Notes: a model not told the origin generated them from the sequence alone. 64,000 nucleotides of DNA from UBA4615 sp046046245 (GCA_046046245.1 JBJOKE010000018.1:111768-175767); one strand, 5' to 3'. Positions 38,753 through 47,744 are shown, numbered from the stretch's first letter. Program-made: numbers and translations.

Positions 38753-39946
38753 TCAGGGCGCTGCCCGGAGCGCGTCGAGCCCGCGCGTCAGGTCGGCGAC
38801 CAGATCCTGCGGATGTTCGAGGCCGATCGACAGCCTGACCTGGTTCGGCTCGATCCCCGCGAGTCGCATGCCCGCCTCGTCGAGCGTGCCGGCCCACATC
38901 GCCGCCGCGTGGACGATCAGCGACTCGACCCCGCCCAGGCTCACCGCATGCCGCGGCAGCGCGAGCCCGGCCACGAAGCGCGCGGTGCCGGCGTAGTCCG
39001 CCCGCAGCCGCAGCCCCATCACGCCCCCGAAGCCGCGCATCTGCCGGCATGCGAGCGCGTGCTGCGGATGCGAAGGCAGCCCGGGATACGAGACCGACTC
39101 GACCGCGGGGTGCGCGGCGAGCGCGCGGGCGACCTCGAGGGCGGTCTCGTTGATCCGCCGCACGCGGACCGACAGCGTGCGCAGCCCGCGCAGCAGCAGC
39201 CACGCGTCCATCGGCGAGAGCGTCGCGCCGAGCACGATCTGCGTGGACCAGAGCCGCTCGATCGTCGCGTCGTCGCCGACGACGACGCCGGCCGTGAGGT
39301 CGTGGTGTCCGCCGAGGTACTTCGTCGCGCTGTGAACGACGAGGTGCGCGCCCTGCTCGAGCGGACGCTGGTTCAGCGGCGTCGCGAAGGTGTTGTCCAC
39401 GACGACGGTCGCGCCCGCGGCGCGCGCGAGCCGCGCGACCGCGGCGAGGTCGGTCAGGCTGCAGTCGGGATTCGTCGGCGACTCGAGCATCACCATCGCC
39501 GCGGGTCGCTCGAGCGCGCGCGCGAACGCATCGGTGTCGGTCTGTTCGACGAACTCGGCCGCGACGCCGAAGCGCCCGAGCACGTCGGACAGCAGCTTCG
39601 TCGTGCCCATGTAGTGGTTGCGCTGCGCGACGACGCGGTCGCCGGCGCGCAGCAGCCCGAACGCCACCGTCGAGATCGCGCCCATGCCGCTCGCCGCGAC
39701 GAGCCCCGTGGCCGCGCCCTCCAGGTCCGCGACGATCCGTGCGACACGCGCGTGCAGCGGATTGCCGTAGCGCGTGTAGTAGCGCGGATGGCGCGGCTCG
39801 GAGGCCATCCTCACGAACGCCTCGGCGTCCTCGGCGGAGAACGTCGCCGTCCACGGGATCGGCGGCGTGACCGAGGTCCCGTCGTGCAGGCCCTCGTCGG
39901 CGTGCAGCAGGAGCGAGTCGGGATGGAGGGACCGTGAGGCGTTCAT
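38753..39946 (-). CDS. Cys/Met-metabolism PLP enzyme, cystathionine gamma-synthase/lyase type
   Basis: A 397-residue fold-type I PLP enzyme. The PLP lysine is Lys209 in VHSATKYLGGHHDLTAG; SGMGAISTVAFGLL, ESPTNPDCSLTDL and VVVDNTFATP are family motifs. RYYTRYGNPLHARV binds the PLP phosphate of the partner subunit. It could be cystathionine gamma-synthase, a gamma-lyase or methionine gamma-lyase; sequence alone does not decide, and no other methionine gene is adjacent. The start at 39946 (MNASRSLHPDS) suits the family; upstream sequence in frame is not conserved. It is divergent from the HU gene. Confidence 0.88.
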   Translation of the reverse strand: MNASRSLHPDSLLLHADEGLHDGTSVTPPIPWTATFSAEDAEAFVRMASEPRHPRYYTRYGNPLHARVARIVADLEGAATGLVAASGMGAISTVAFGLLRAGDRVVAQRNHYMGTTKLLSDVLGRFGVAAEFVEQTDTDAFARALERPAAMVMLESPTNPDCSLTDLAAVARLARAAGATVVVDNTFATPLNQRPLEQGAHLVVHSATKYLGGHHDLTAGVVVGDDATIERLWSTQIVLGATLSPMDAWLLLRGLRTLSVRVRRINETALEVARALAAHPAVESVSYPGLPSHPQHALACRQMRGFGGVMGLRLRADYAGTARFVAGLALPRHAVSLGGVESLIVHAAAMWAGTLDEAGMRLAGIEPNQVRLSIGLEHPQDLVADLTRGLDALRAAP

Positions 39947-40014
39947 CGCAGGGTGTCGTACTCGTCGTGCCGACATTGTGCCCGTGTGAGCGGGTCCCCC
40001 GTAAACCCGCATGT

Positions 40015-40054
40015 CAAGGACATCCTTGTGCGAAAATGCGTCCGGAAGTAGGCT
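40015..40054 (+). promoter_or_regulatory. Candidate HU promoter with overlapping dyad
   Basis: A dyad CAAGGA-CA-TCCTTG occupies 40015-40028. Its right arm overlaps a -35-like TTGTGC (40026-40031), which is 17 bp from a -10-like TAGGCT (40049-40054). A better -10 match, TAGAAT, lies at 40072-40077 without a -35. The region is the 243-bp gap between the divergent PLP enzyme and HU genes. The dyad could be an operator for either gene. Confidence 0.35.
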
Positions 40055-40189
40055 CCCTCGCCCGGCATCTGTAGAATCGCCGGTCGATCGGGCGCCAGAG
40101 GGAGTGGCACGGCCTTCGTCACGGCCCGACTTCGACATCGCAGACCGCACGAGACACCCCCCATTCCAGAGATTCGACGGAGGTCGCTA

Positions 40190-40477
40190 ATGAACAAGAG
40201 TGAACTGATCGAGACCGTGTCCGCCGAGGCGGACATCAGCAAGGCGGCTGCCGAGCGCGCGCTGAACGCCGTCGTCACGGCGATCGAGAAGGCCGTGACC
40301 AAGGGCGACCGGGTGACCCTCGTCGGCTTCGGCACGTTCTACTCGAGCAAGCGTGCGGCCCGCACGGGCAAGAACCCGCGCACGGGCGAGAAGATCAAGA
40401 TCGCCGCCGCGACCGTTCCGAAGTTCTCCGCCGGTGCCGCCTTCAAGGCCGCCGTGAACAAGAAGAAGGCCAAGTGA
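40190..40477 (+). CDS. DNA-binding protein HU
   Basis: A 95-residue histone-like protein. It begins MNKSELIETVSAEADISK, and the DNA-embracing arm is GFGTFYSSKRAARTGKNPRT followed by GEKIKIAAA. The Lys-rich tail KKKAK is longer than in E. coli HU. It bends and compacts DNA in the nucleoid. HU is preferred over IHF because of the arm sequence and the N-terminal MNKSELI. A GGAGG site lies 7 bp upstream of the ATG, and a strong terminator follows. Low GC at codon ends compared with neighbours fits high expression. Confidence 0.95.
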   Translation: MNKSELIETVSAEADISKAAAERALNAVVTAIEKAVTKGDRVTLVGFGTFYSSKRAARTGKNPRTGEKIKIAAATVPKFSAGAAFKAAVNKKKAK

Positions 40478-40524
40478 GCCCCGCTCGCCGGCCGCCTCCG
40501 GGCGTACCGAGCGACCGCAGCGAG

Positions 40525-40549
40525 ACGCCCCTGGAAAAGGGGCGTTTTT
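40525..40549 (+). terminator. Rho-independent terminator of the HU gene
   Basis: An 8-bp perfect stem, ACGCCCCT (40525-40532) with AGGGGCGT (40538-40545), has a 5-nt GGAAA loop and runs into TTTTT (40545-40549). It starts 47 bp after the HU stop. It is the clearest intrinsic terminator in the window. Confidence 0.92.
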
Positions 40550-40576
40550 CATTCCGGCGCCTGCGCGCCCTGCGAC

Positions 40577-41425
40577 TCAGGCGAGCCTGAGGGCCACCAC
40601 GCCCGCGACGATCGAGGCGGCGCCCGCCCAGCGCGGCGCGCCGAAGCGCTCTCCCAGCATCGCGCGCGCGATCAGCAGCGCGAACAGCACCGAGGACTCG
40701 CGCAGGGCCGCGACCAGCGCGACTGGCGCACGTGTCATCGCCCACAGCGCGATGCCGTAGGCGAGCATCGACGCGATGCCCGCGGCCATCGGCACGAGAC
40801 CGCGCTCGCGCGCGTAGTCGACCAGCGCGCGTCCCCGCTGCAGGCCGACGACCGCAGCCATCGCCGGCCCCTGGACCAGCGCGAGCCAGGCGACGTAGGA
40901 CCACGCGGTCGGCGCGCTGCGCGCGCCGGTCGAATCGATCAGCGTGTAGGCGACGATCGTCGCGGCCGTCAGCAGCGCCCAGCCGAGCGAGCGTCGGCGC
41001 GCGGCCGGATCGACGCCGCGTGCGCTCGCGAGCCCGATCGCGAGCACGCCCGCGCAGACCGCGGCGATGCCCAGCCAGCCCAGCGGCGCGAGCGACTCGT
41101 CGAGCAGCACGACGCCTAGCAGTGCGGTGAACATCGGCGCGCTGCCCCGCATGATCGGATACGCGAAGCTCAGATCGCCGCTGCGGTAGGCCGCCGCGAG
41201 CGCGTGGTAGTAGACGCAGTGCACGCAGGTGGAGGCCGCGAGGCACAGCGCGGCCTGCGGTCCGGGCAGCGGCACGAGCGCGACTGCGAGCAGCGCGGGC
41301 AGCGCCACCGAGGCGTGGACCAGCGTGGTCTCGAGCAGCGGATCCCGGCCGCGCTTGACCATCGCGTTCCAGCCCGCGTGGATCGCCGCGGCGATGAGCA
41401 CCGCGAGGGTGACGTCCCAGCTCAA
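40577..41425 (-). CDS. EamA-family transporter
   Basis: A 282-residue membrane protein with about ten TM segments in two EamA repeats. The N-terminal stretch IAAAIHAGWNAMVKRGRDP and the PIMRGSAPMFTALLGVVLLDE segment are typical of this transporter group. The TTG at 41425 was chosen because it gives MSWDVTLAVLIAA, the usual family N terminus; no in-frame ATG fits, and upstream sequence reads as low complexity. The substrate is unknown. It converges with HU (its stop is 27 bp past the HU terminator) and diverges from dgoK. Confidence 0.78.
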   Translation of the reverse strand: MSWDVTLAVLIAAAIHAGWNAMVKRGRDPLLETTLVHASVALPALLAVALVPLPGPQAALCLAASTCVHCVYYHALAAAYRSGDLSFAYPIMRGSAPMFTALLGVVLLDESLAPLGWLGIAAVCAGVLAIGLASARGVDPAARRRSLGWALLTAATIVAYTLIDSTGARSAPTAWSYVAWLALVQGPAMAAVVGLQRGRALVDYARERGLVPMAAGIASMLAYGIALWAMTRAPVALVAALRESSVLFALLIARAMLGERFGAPRWAGAASIVAGVVALRLA

Positions 41426-41482
41426 CGCGTCGTATCCGGCATCGGTCGATGAGACACCGCGCGCGACGCGGGTGTCAACGCA

Positions 41483-41505
41483 CCGTGCCGTGCCGTGCCG
41501 TGCCG
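41483..41505. repeat. Pentanucleotide tandem repeat (CCGTG)4
   Basis: Four perfect CCGTG units (41483-41502) plus a partial CCG lie in the 124-bp divergent gap between the EamA transporter start and dgoK. The count could vary by slippage. It is upstream of both starts and does not change any reading frame in the called genes. Confidence 0.8.
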
Positions 41506-41549
41506 CCGGACGCGGGGTACCATCGCCGGTCATCGAACGGAGGGCGGAG

Positions 41550-42506
41550 ATGGCGGACGCTGCGGGACGCGACGGCGTGATCGCGATCGACTGGGGTTCG
41601 TCTCGGATGCGTGCGTGGCTGATCGACGCCGACGGCACGGTCCGTGACCGGCGCGCGAACGGGCACGGCGCGATCGGGCTGCCGGCCGATCGCTTCGATG
41701 CGACGCTCGCCGATGCGGTGGGGGACTGGGCCCGCGCGCGCCCGGGTGCGCCCCTGCTCGCCTGCGGCATGGTCGGCGCTCGCGGCGCCTGGGTCGAGGC
41801 GCCGTACGTGGACCTGCCGGCCGGCGTCGGCGCGATCCGCGACCGCCTCGTGCGGGTACCGACCTCGCTCGGCCGGCCGCTCGCGATCGTCGGCGGGCTG
41901 CGCACGCGCGAGCCCGACGTGCTGCGCGGCGAGGAGACGCAGGCGCTCGGCACCGGGCTCGACGACGGACTGCTCTGCATGCCGGGCACGCACGCGAAGT
42001 GGCTGCGGCTGCGCGGCGGCGTCGTCGACGCGTTCGGCACCTGGTTCACCGGCGAGCTGTTCGACCTGCTGGGCTCGCACGGCAGCCTCGCCAAGGCCTT
42101 CGGCGGTCCGGCGCCACTGGACGGCCCGGCCTTCGACGCGGGCGTCGCCTCATCGCTCGAGGCGGGCGCGGACGGCGCGTGGCTGCATGCGCTCTTCGGC
42201 TTTCGCGCGCGGGTCGTGGGCCGCGGCGGTGACGGCGCGTGCGAACGCTCCCGGCTGTCGGGCTGGCTGCTCGGCACCGAGCTGCGTCAGGCGCTGTCCG
42301 GGCCGTTCGGCGAGCCCGATGCCGACCGCGTGCTGCCGCTGGTGCTCGTCGCCGATCCGACGCTCGCCGCGCTCTACGAGCGCGCCCTGCCGACGGTGCT
42401 CGCGGCGCTGCCCGCGGCCCGGCGCGAGCGGCTGCCGGCCGCGTTCGTCCGCGCCGACGCGGAATGCGCGGCGCACGGGCTCTTCCGGATCGCGACCGGG
42501 CGCTGA
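41550..42506 (+). CDS. dgoK: 2-dehydro-3-deoxygalactonokinase
   Basis: A 318-residue DgoK-family kinase (ASKHA fold). It begins VIAIDWGSSRMRAWLIDADG, the phosphate-1 motif, and has LLCMPGTHAKWLRLRGG with FGTWFTGELFDLL, both DgoK signatures. It phosphorylates 2-keto-3-deoxygalactonate in galactonate breakdown. In many Burkholderiales dgoK is followed by the aldolase dgoA, but here the next gene is convergent ccmH, so dgoK stands alone. A GGAG site precedes the ATG. The frame upstream of 41550 is not coding-like. Confidence 0.88.
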   Translation: MADAAGRDGVIAIDWGSSRMRAWLIDADGTVRDRRANGHGAIGLPADRFDATLADAVGDWARARPGAPLLACGMVGARGAWVEAPYVDLPAGVGAIRDRLVRVPTSLGRPLAIVGGLRTREPDVLRGEETQALGTGLDDGLLCMPGTHAKWLRLRGGVVDAFGTWFTGELFDLLGSHGSLAKAFGGPAPLDGPAFDAGVASSLEAGADGAWLHALFGFRARVVGRGGDGACERSRLSGWLLGTELRQALSGPFGEPDADRVLPLVLVADPTLAALYERALPTVLAALPAARRERLPAAFVRADAECAAHGLFRIATGR

Positions 42507-42562
42507 TCGTCCGCGTCGCGGCGGGGCGGTCGCCGCGCGCGGCGACGCGCGCCGGGCTCGGC

Positions 42563-43090
42563 TCAGCGTCCGCCGGGCTCGTCGCCGTCGAGCAGTCGGT
42601 CGACGCGCGCGAGCCGTGCGTCGAGATCGGCCGCGCCCGGTGCCGTCGCGGTCGTCGCCTTCGGCCGGCGGCTCAGCCGCCAGAGCACCGCCACGCCGAT
42701 CGCGAGCAGCACCGCGGGTCCGCCCCAGAGCGCGAGGTTGCGTGCCGACAGCACCGGCCGGTAGAGCACGAACTCGCCGTAGCGGTCGACCAGGTGCGCC
42801 TTGATCTGTGCATCGTCCTTGCCCGAGGCCATCTGTCGCAGCACCTCGTTGCGCAGGTCGATCGCGAGGTCCGCGTTCGAGTCGGCGAGGGTCTGGTTCT
42901 GGCAGACGAGGCAGCGCAGCTCGGTGGCGAGGTGCCGGAAGCGCTCGCTGCGCAGCAGCTGCTCGGCCTGCTCGGGCGGCAGGCCCGAGGGGGCGGGCGA
43001 GGACTGCGCGGCGGCGCCCGCGGGTGCACCCAGCGCCACGCCGAGCAGCAGTGCGCCGGCCGCTGCGCGCAGGCGCGCGGCGACCCTCAC
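42563..43090 (-). CDS. ccmH: Cytochrome c maturation thiol-disulfide protein CcmH
   Basis: A 175-residue CcmH of the short type (without a fused CcmI domain). A signal or anchor peptide is followed by the redox motif LRCLVCQNQTLADSNADLA (Cys60, Cys63) and a C-terminal TM segment (about 118-136). It reduces apocytochrome c thiols for haem attachment. Translation starts at GTG 43090, overlapping the ccmG stop as GTGA. It is the last gene of the ccm operon. Confidence 0.94.
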   Translation of the reverse strand: MRVAARLRAAAGALLLGVALGAPAGAAAQSSPAPSGLPPEQAEQLLRSERFRHLATELRCLVCQNQTLADSNADLAIDLRNEVLRQMASGKDDAQIKAHLVDRYGEFVLYRPVLSARNLALWGGPAVLLAIGVAVLWRLSRRPKATTATAPGAADLDARLARVDRLLDGDEPGGR

Positions 43091-43617
43091 CTCGACAGCT
43101 CCTTCACCAGCGGCAGCAGCCTGCCGGCGACGACCTCGGGCGTCAGCGGCCCGACGTGCTTGAAGCGGATCACGCCCGCGCGGTCGACGAGGAAGGTCTC
43201 GGGCACGCCGTAGACGCCGTAGTCGAGCGCGGCGGCGCCGGGCCGGTCGGCGACGACCACCTGGTAGGGATTGCCGTGCTTCGCGAGCCAGCCGGTGGCC
43301 GCGCCCGGCTCGTCCTTGTAGTTGAAGCCCACGATCGGCAGCACGCCCTGCCTGTGCAGCTTCAGCAGCTCCGGATGCTCGACCAGGCAGGGCACGCACC
43401 ATGACGCGAACACGTTGAGCAGCCAGACCCTGCCGGCCATCGCCTGCGGCTGCCAGGTCTCGGCGGGCCGCTCCAGGAGCGGCAGCGTGAACGCGGGCGC
43501 CGGCTTGCCGATCAGCGGCGACGGGATCTCGCGCGGGTCCTTCGACAGCCCGCGCAGCAGGAAGGCGGCGAGCACCACGAACAGGATCGCGGGGATCAGG
43601 TACTTCAGCGTGCGCAT
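43087..43617 (-). CDS. ccmG: Thiol:disulfide interchange protein CcmG/DsbE
   Basis: A 176-residue membrane-anchored thioredoxin-like protein. The N-terminal TM segment spans about residues 5-23; the active site is Cys74 and Cys77 in NVFASWCVPCLVEHP, followed by the family cis-Pro segment GVYGVPETFLVD. It supplies reducing power to CcmH and apocytochrome c in the periplasm. The ATG at 43617 lies 16 bp after the ccmF stop. Confidence 0.95.
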   Translation of the reverse strand: MRTLKYLIPAILFVVLAAFLLRGLSKDPREIPSPLIGKPAPAFTLPLLERPAETWQPQAMAGRVWLLNVFASWCVPCLVEHPELLKLHRQGVLPIVGFNYKDEPGAATGWLAKHGNPYQVVVADRPGAAALDYGVYGVPETFLVDRAGVIRFKHVGPLTPEVVAGRLLPLVKELSR

Positions 43618-43633
43618 CGCCGGACGCGCTCCG

Positions 43634-45646
43634 TCAGGCGGGCGCCGTCGCGCCGCGCGCTGCGGCACCCGCGCCGCGGGCCGCGCGGTAGCGGCGGTCG
43701 GAGATGGCGACGAAGCCGCCGATCGCCATCATGAAGCAGCCGGCCCAGATCCAGTCGACGAAGGGCTTCACCCAGGTCTTCACGGTCCAGCGGCCGTCGG
43801 GCAGCTGCTCGCCCAGCGACACGTAGAGATCGCGCGTGAGGCCCGAGTCGATCGCCGCCTCGGTCATCACCATCTGCGTGGTCTTGTAGAAGCGCTTCTC
43901 GGGCAGCAGGTCGAAGAGCGCGCGGCCGTCCCGGGAGACCTGCACGCGTGCGCGGATCGCGCGGTAGTTGGGGCCGGCGACCTCGGCGAGGTCGGTGAGC
44001 CGCAGTTCGTAGTCGCGGACGGTGACCACCTGGCCCGGGCCGAGCGCCGCGTCGACCTCGATCTCCAGCGTCTTCACGCAGGCCACGCCGATGCAGAAGA
44101 CGCCGACGCCCGCGTGCGCGAGGATCATGCCCCAGAAGCCGCCCGGCAGCGCGCGCAGCCGCGCGCCCCAGCCCGGTGCCTTCACCTGCGACGCGCGGTC
44201 GTGGATCGCGACGAGGCTCGCGGCGATCAGCCACAGCCCGAGGAAGACGCCGGTGGCGAAGGCCACGGTCCCGAGGGTCGAGCCGCCGGCCTCGCTGCCG
44301 AAGCGGCCCGAGGTCAGCGCGACGAGCACGGTCGCCGCGACCGCGATGCCGAACGCCCACTTCAGCCGCACCGCGAGTTCGGGCAGCGGCGCGTCGCGCC
44401 AGCGCGCGATCGGTCCGATGCCCATCAGGAACGCGGCCGGCGCCATCAGCGGGAAGAACACCGCCTCGAAGTACGGCGGGCCGACCGAGATCTTGCCGAG
44501 CTCGAGCGTGTCGAGCACCAGCGGGTACATCGTCCCCAGCAGCACCGAGCCGGCGGCGGTGGCCATCAGCAGGTTGTTCGCGAGCAGGTAGCCCTCGCGC
44601 GAGCTCGCCGAGAACGACACCGGCGCGACGTTGCCGGTCACGCCCGGTCCGCGGATGGCGAACAGCACCAGCGAGCCGCCGACGGCCACGCAGAGGAAGG
44701 CGAGGATGAAGACGCCGCGGGTCGGGTCGGTGGCGAAGGCGTGCACCGAGGTCAGCACGCCCGAGCGCACGAGGAACGTGCCCAGCAGCGACAGGCTGAA
44801 CGCCGCGATCGCGAGAAGCAGCGTCCAGGCCTTGAACGCGCCGCGCCGCTCGGTGACGATCAGCGAGTGGATCAGCGCGGTGCCGACCAGCCACGGCATG
44901 AACGACGCATTCTCCACCGGATCCCAGAACCACCAGCCCCCCCAGCCGAGCTCGTAGTAGGCCCAGGCGCTGCCGAGCGCGATGCCCATCGTGAGGAAGC
45001 ACCAGGCCGCGGTGGTCCAGGGGCGCGCCCAGCGCGTCCACGCCGCGTCCACGCGGCCGCCCAGCATCGCGGCGATCGCGAAGGCGAACGCGACGGAGAA
45101 ACCCACGTAGCCCATGTAGAGCATCGGCGGGTGGATCACCATGCCCGGGTCCTGCAGCAGCGGGTTCAGGTCGCGGCCGTCGGCGGGCGGAGGGAACTGC
45201 CGCAGGAACGGATTCGAGGTGAACAGCATGAACGCGAGGAAGCCGATCGCCACCAGCCCGAGCACGCCGATCACCCGCGCGCGGAACACCGCGGGCAGCG
45301 TCGAGCCGAACGCGTTCACCGCCGCGGTCCAGCCCGCCAGCATCAGCGCCCACATCAGCAGCGAGCCCTCGTGCGAGCCCCAGCTCGCGGCGAAGCGGTA
45401 CTCGACGGGCAGCTGCGAGTTCGAGTTGTTCGCGACGTTGACCAGCGTGAAGTCGTTCGAGACGAAGGATGCGGCCAGGGTGCCCCAGGCGAGGGCGACC
45501 AGCGCGAACTGCGCGTTCGCCGCGTTGAAGCCGGTGCGCATCCACGCCGTGTCGGCGCGCTGCGCGCCGAGCAGGCCGGCGACCGACTGCACCAGCGAGA
45601 CCGCGAGCGCGAGCCAGAGGGCGAAGTGTCCGAGCTCGCCGGTCAT
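43634..45646 (-). CDS. ccmF: Haem lyase subunit CcmF
   Basis: A 670-residue polytopic membrane protein of normal CcmF length. The WWD haem-handling motif is WGGWWFWDPVENASFMPWL (about residue 235), and histidines in flanking loops such as MVIHPPMLYMGY are conserved. With CcmH and CcmI it attaches haem to apocytochrome c. The ATG overlaps the ccmE stop by 4 bp. Confidence 0.96.
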   Translation of the reverse strand: MTGELGHFALWLALAVSLVQSVAGLLGAQRADTAWMRTGFNAANAQFALVALAWGTLAASFVSNDFTLVNVANNSNSQLPVEYRFAASWGSHEGSLLMWALMLAGWTAAVNAFGSTLPAVFRARVIGVLGLVAIGFLAFMLFTSNPFLRQFPPPADGRDLNPLLQDPGMVIHPPMLYMGYVGFSVAFAFAIAAMLGGRVDAAWTRWARPWTTAAWCFLTMGIALGSAWAYYELGWGGWWFWDPVENASFMPWLVGTALIHSLIVTERRGAFKAWTLLLAIAAFSLSLLGTFLVRSGVLTSVHAFATDPTRGVFILAFLCVAVGGSLVLFAIRGPGVTGNVAPVSFSASSREGYLLANNLLMATAAGSVLLGTMYPLVLDTLELGKISVGPPYFEAVFFPLMAPAAFLMGIGPIARWRDAPLPELAVRLKWAFGIAVAATVLVALTSGRFGSEAGGSTLGTVAFATGVFLGLWLIAASLVAIHDRASQVKAPGWGARLRALPGGFWGMILAHAGVGVFCIGVACVKTLEIEVDAALGPGQVVTVRDYELRLTDLAEVAGPNYRAIRARVQVSRDGRALFDLLPEKRFYKTTQMVMTEAAIDSGLTRDLYVSLGEQLPDGRWTVKTWVKPFVDWIWAGCFMMAIGGFVAISDRRYRAARGAGAAARGATAPA

Positions 45647-46125
45647 TTCGCCTGCACCGTTCCCGACTGCATCGGGTGGCCCGCCTGCTTGAGCGCCTCG
45701 GCGGCCTCCGGCGGCATGTAGTTCTCGTCGTGCTTGGCCAGCACCTCGGAGGCCTTGAAGACGCCGTCCGGTCCGAGCGCGCCCTGCGCGACCACGCCCT
45801 TGCCCTCCTTGAAGAGGTCGGGCAGCGTGCCGCGGTAGGTGACGTCGATGGCCTTCGCGCCGTCGGTCACGCGGAAGGCCACGTCGATGCCGTCGCGCTT
45901 GAGGCTGCCCGGCTCGACCAGCCCGCCCACGCGGAACGCGCGTCCCTGGGGCGCCTCGTTCTTGGCGATCTGGGTGGGCGTGAAGAAGAAGACGATGTTC
46001 GAGCGCAGCGCATAGAGGACCAGGCCCACGGCCACCGACAGCACGGCGAGGCCGACGGCGATCCAGGCGAAGCGCTTCTGGCGGGACGTGAGGCCGCGTG
46101 GGGCGGCGGGCGTGGCGGCGTTCAT
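45643..46125 (-). CDS. ccmE: Haem chaperone CcmE
   Basis: A 160-residue periplasmic haem chaperone with one N-terminal TM anchor (about residues 19-40) and an OB-fold domain. The covalent haem ligand is His132 in LAKHDENYMPPE, with Tyr136 also conserved. It carries haem from CcmABCD to CcmF. The ATG at 46125 gives the typical cytoplasmic tail RGLTSRQKRFAW. Confidence 0.96.
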   Translation of the reverse strand: MNAATPAAPRGLTSRQKRFAWIAVGLAVLSVAVGLVLYALRSNIVFFFTPTQIAKNEAPQGRAFRVGGLVEPGSLKRDGIDVAFRVTDGAKAIDVTYRGTLPDLFKEGKGVVAQGALGPDGVFKASEVLAKHDENYMPPEAAEALKQAGHPMQSGTVQAK

Positions 46126-46159
46126 CGGGGTGCTGCGAAGGGGTGGGGTGGGGCTGCGT

Positions 46160-46315
46160 TCAGGCGCCGCGCTCGTCCTCGTCGAGGTCGCGCTCGCGGC
46201 GGATGCGCGCGATCGCCTTGCGGCGGCGCGACCACAGCGCGAACAGCTCGGCGACGATCGCGGCCGCGGTGAGGCCGTAGGCGACGGCGATGAAGGTCCA
46301 GTGCAGATCGGCCAT
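46160..46315 (-). CDS. ccmD: Small haem exporter subunit CcmD
   Basis: A 51-residue single-pass protein between ccmC and ccmE, found by reading the reverse strand. It begins MADLHWTFIAVAYGLTAAA, has one TM segment (about residues 7-28) and a basic cytoplasmic tail SRRRKAIARIRRERD ending in acidic residues. This is the standard CcmD plan. It helps release haem-loaded CcmE from CcmABCD. It starts 15 bp after the ccmC stop. Confidence 0.92.
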   Translation of the reverse strand: MADLHWTFIAVAYGLTAAAIVAELFALWSRRRKAIARIRRERDLDEDERGA

Positions 46316-46330
46316 GGCGTGGGTCGCGGC

Positions 46331-47056
46331 TCAGGCGAAGAGCTGACGCACCCAGCGGGCATGCCGCTCGCGCTCGAGGATGATCGAGCGGACGCGGTGC
46401 AGCGCCGCCGCGATCGCGTACATCCAGGCCGCGAGGCTCATCAGCAGCATGCCGGTGAGCATCGTCGTGGCCATCCTGGGCGCGGCCGTCAGGCTCACGC
46501 TCGCACCCTGGTGCAGCGTGTTCCACCACCGCACCGAGAAGTAGATGATCGGCACGTTGACGACGCCGACCAGCAGCAGCAGCGCGCCCGCGCGGTCGGC
46601 GCGCTGCTCGTCCTCGATCGCGGCGACCAGGGCGATGTAGCCGAGGTAGAGGAACAGCAGGATGAGCGTCGAGGTCAGGCGGGCGTCCCAGACCCAGTAG
46701 GTGCCCCAGGTCGGGCGGCCCCAGATCGCGCCGGTCCACAGCGAGATCGCGGCCATCAGCGCGCCGGTGGGCGCGAGCGCGCGGCACATCATCGCCGACA
46801 GCCGCGTGCGGAACCCGAGGGTGAAGACCGCGTAGCCCGCCATCACCAGGTAGACGAACATCGCCATCCAGGCCGAGGGCACGTGGATGAAGATGATCCG
46901 GTAGACCTCGCCCTGCTGGAAGTCGGTGGGCGCGATGCCGAAGCCGATCCAGAGCCCCGCCGCGGCGAACGCGACCGCCGCCGCGGCGAACCACGGCGCG
47001 AGCCGGCCGGCGAGCGGATAGAAGGTCTGCGGGGCGGCGAAGCGAAAGAGGTTCAT
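46331..47056 (-). CDS. ccmC: Haem handling protein CcmC
   Basis: A 241-residue six-TM protein with the tryptophan-rich haem motif WGRPTWGTYWVWDARLTS (about residues 110-128). Flanking histidines, such as in IIFIHVPSAWMAM, are conserved. It loads haem onto CcmE. It lies 13 bp after ccmB and 15 bp before ccmD. Confidence 0.96.
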   Translation of the reverse strand: MNLFRFAAPQTFYPLAGRLAPWFAAAAVAFAAAGLWIGFGIAPTDFQQGEVYRIIFIHVPSAWMAMFVYLVMAGYAVFTLGFRTRLSAMMCRALAPTGALMAAISLWTGAIWGRPTWGTYWVWDARLTSTLILLFLYLGYIALVAAIEDEQRADRAGALLLLVGVVNVPIIYFSVRWWNTLHQGASVSLTAAPRMATTMLTGMLLMSLAAWMYAIAAALHRVRSIILERERHARWVRQLFA

Positions 47057-47069
47057 GCCGGGGTCGGGG

Positions 47070-47744
47070 TCATTCGACCGAGATGCGCAGCGCCTGGGCG
47101 GCCACCGGGGGGGCGGCGAGCGCGACCGTCAGCATACCAGCGGCCAGCAGCGCGAGATGGGCCGACGGGGACATCCCCGCCGCCTGCGCCTCGACCGAGC
47201 CGGCGCCGAACACCAGCACCGGCACGTAGAGCGGCAGGCAGAGCAGCGTGACCAGGGTGGGGCCGGCCTTCAGCCCCAGCGTCAGCGCACCCGCGATCGC
47301 ACCGATGCCCAGCAGGATCGGCGTGCCGAGCAGCAGCGAGGCGAGCATCGTCGGCAGTACGTCGCCGGGCAGCGAGAACGCGACCGCGAGCACCGGCGTG
47401 AGCAGGATCAGCGGCAGGCCGGTGACCAGCCAGGCCGCGAGCAGCTTGCCCGCCACCAGCAGCGGCAGCGACCGGCCGCTGGCGATCATCGCATCGAGCG
47501 TGCCGTCGGCGTGGTCGTGCTCGAACAGGCGAGGCAGCGCGAGCATCGCCGCGAGCAGCGCCGCGACCCAGATCACGCCCGGACCGATCCGGGTCAGCCA
47601 CTCGCGCTGCGGACCGACCGCGAGCGGGAACATCGAGCAGGCGAGCGCGAAGAAGCCGAGCACGTTCAGCGCGTCGCTGCGCCGGCGAAGCGCGAGCTTC
47701 AGGTCGCGGCGCAGTGCCCAGCCGAAGGTGCCGAGCCCGGTCAT
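47070..47744 (-). CDS. ccmB: Haem exporter permease CcmB
   Basis: A 224-residue six-TM permease of normal length. The N terminus ALRRDLKLALRRRSDALN and the loop PRLFEHDHADGTLDAMIAS are CcmB signatures. It pairs with CcmA in the ABC complex that releases holo-CcmE. The ATG at 47744 overlaps the ccmA stop by 4 bp. Confidence 0.95.
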   Translation of the reverse strand: MTGLGTFGWALRRDLKLALRRRSDALNVLGFFALACSMFPLAVGPQREWLTRIGPGVIWVAALLAAMLALPRLFEHDHADGTLDAMIASGRSLPLLVAGKLLAAWLVTGLPLILLTPVLAVAFSLPGDVLPTMLASLLLGTPILLGIGAIAGALTLGLKAGPTLVTLLCLPLYVPVLVFGAGSVEAQAAGMSPSAHLALLAAGMLTVALAAPPVAAQALRISVE

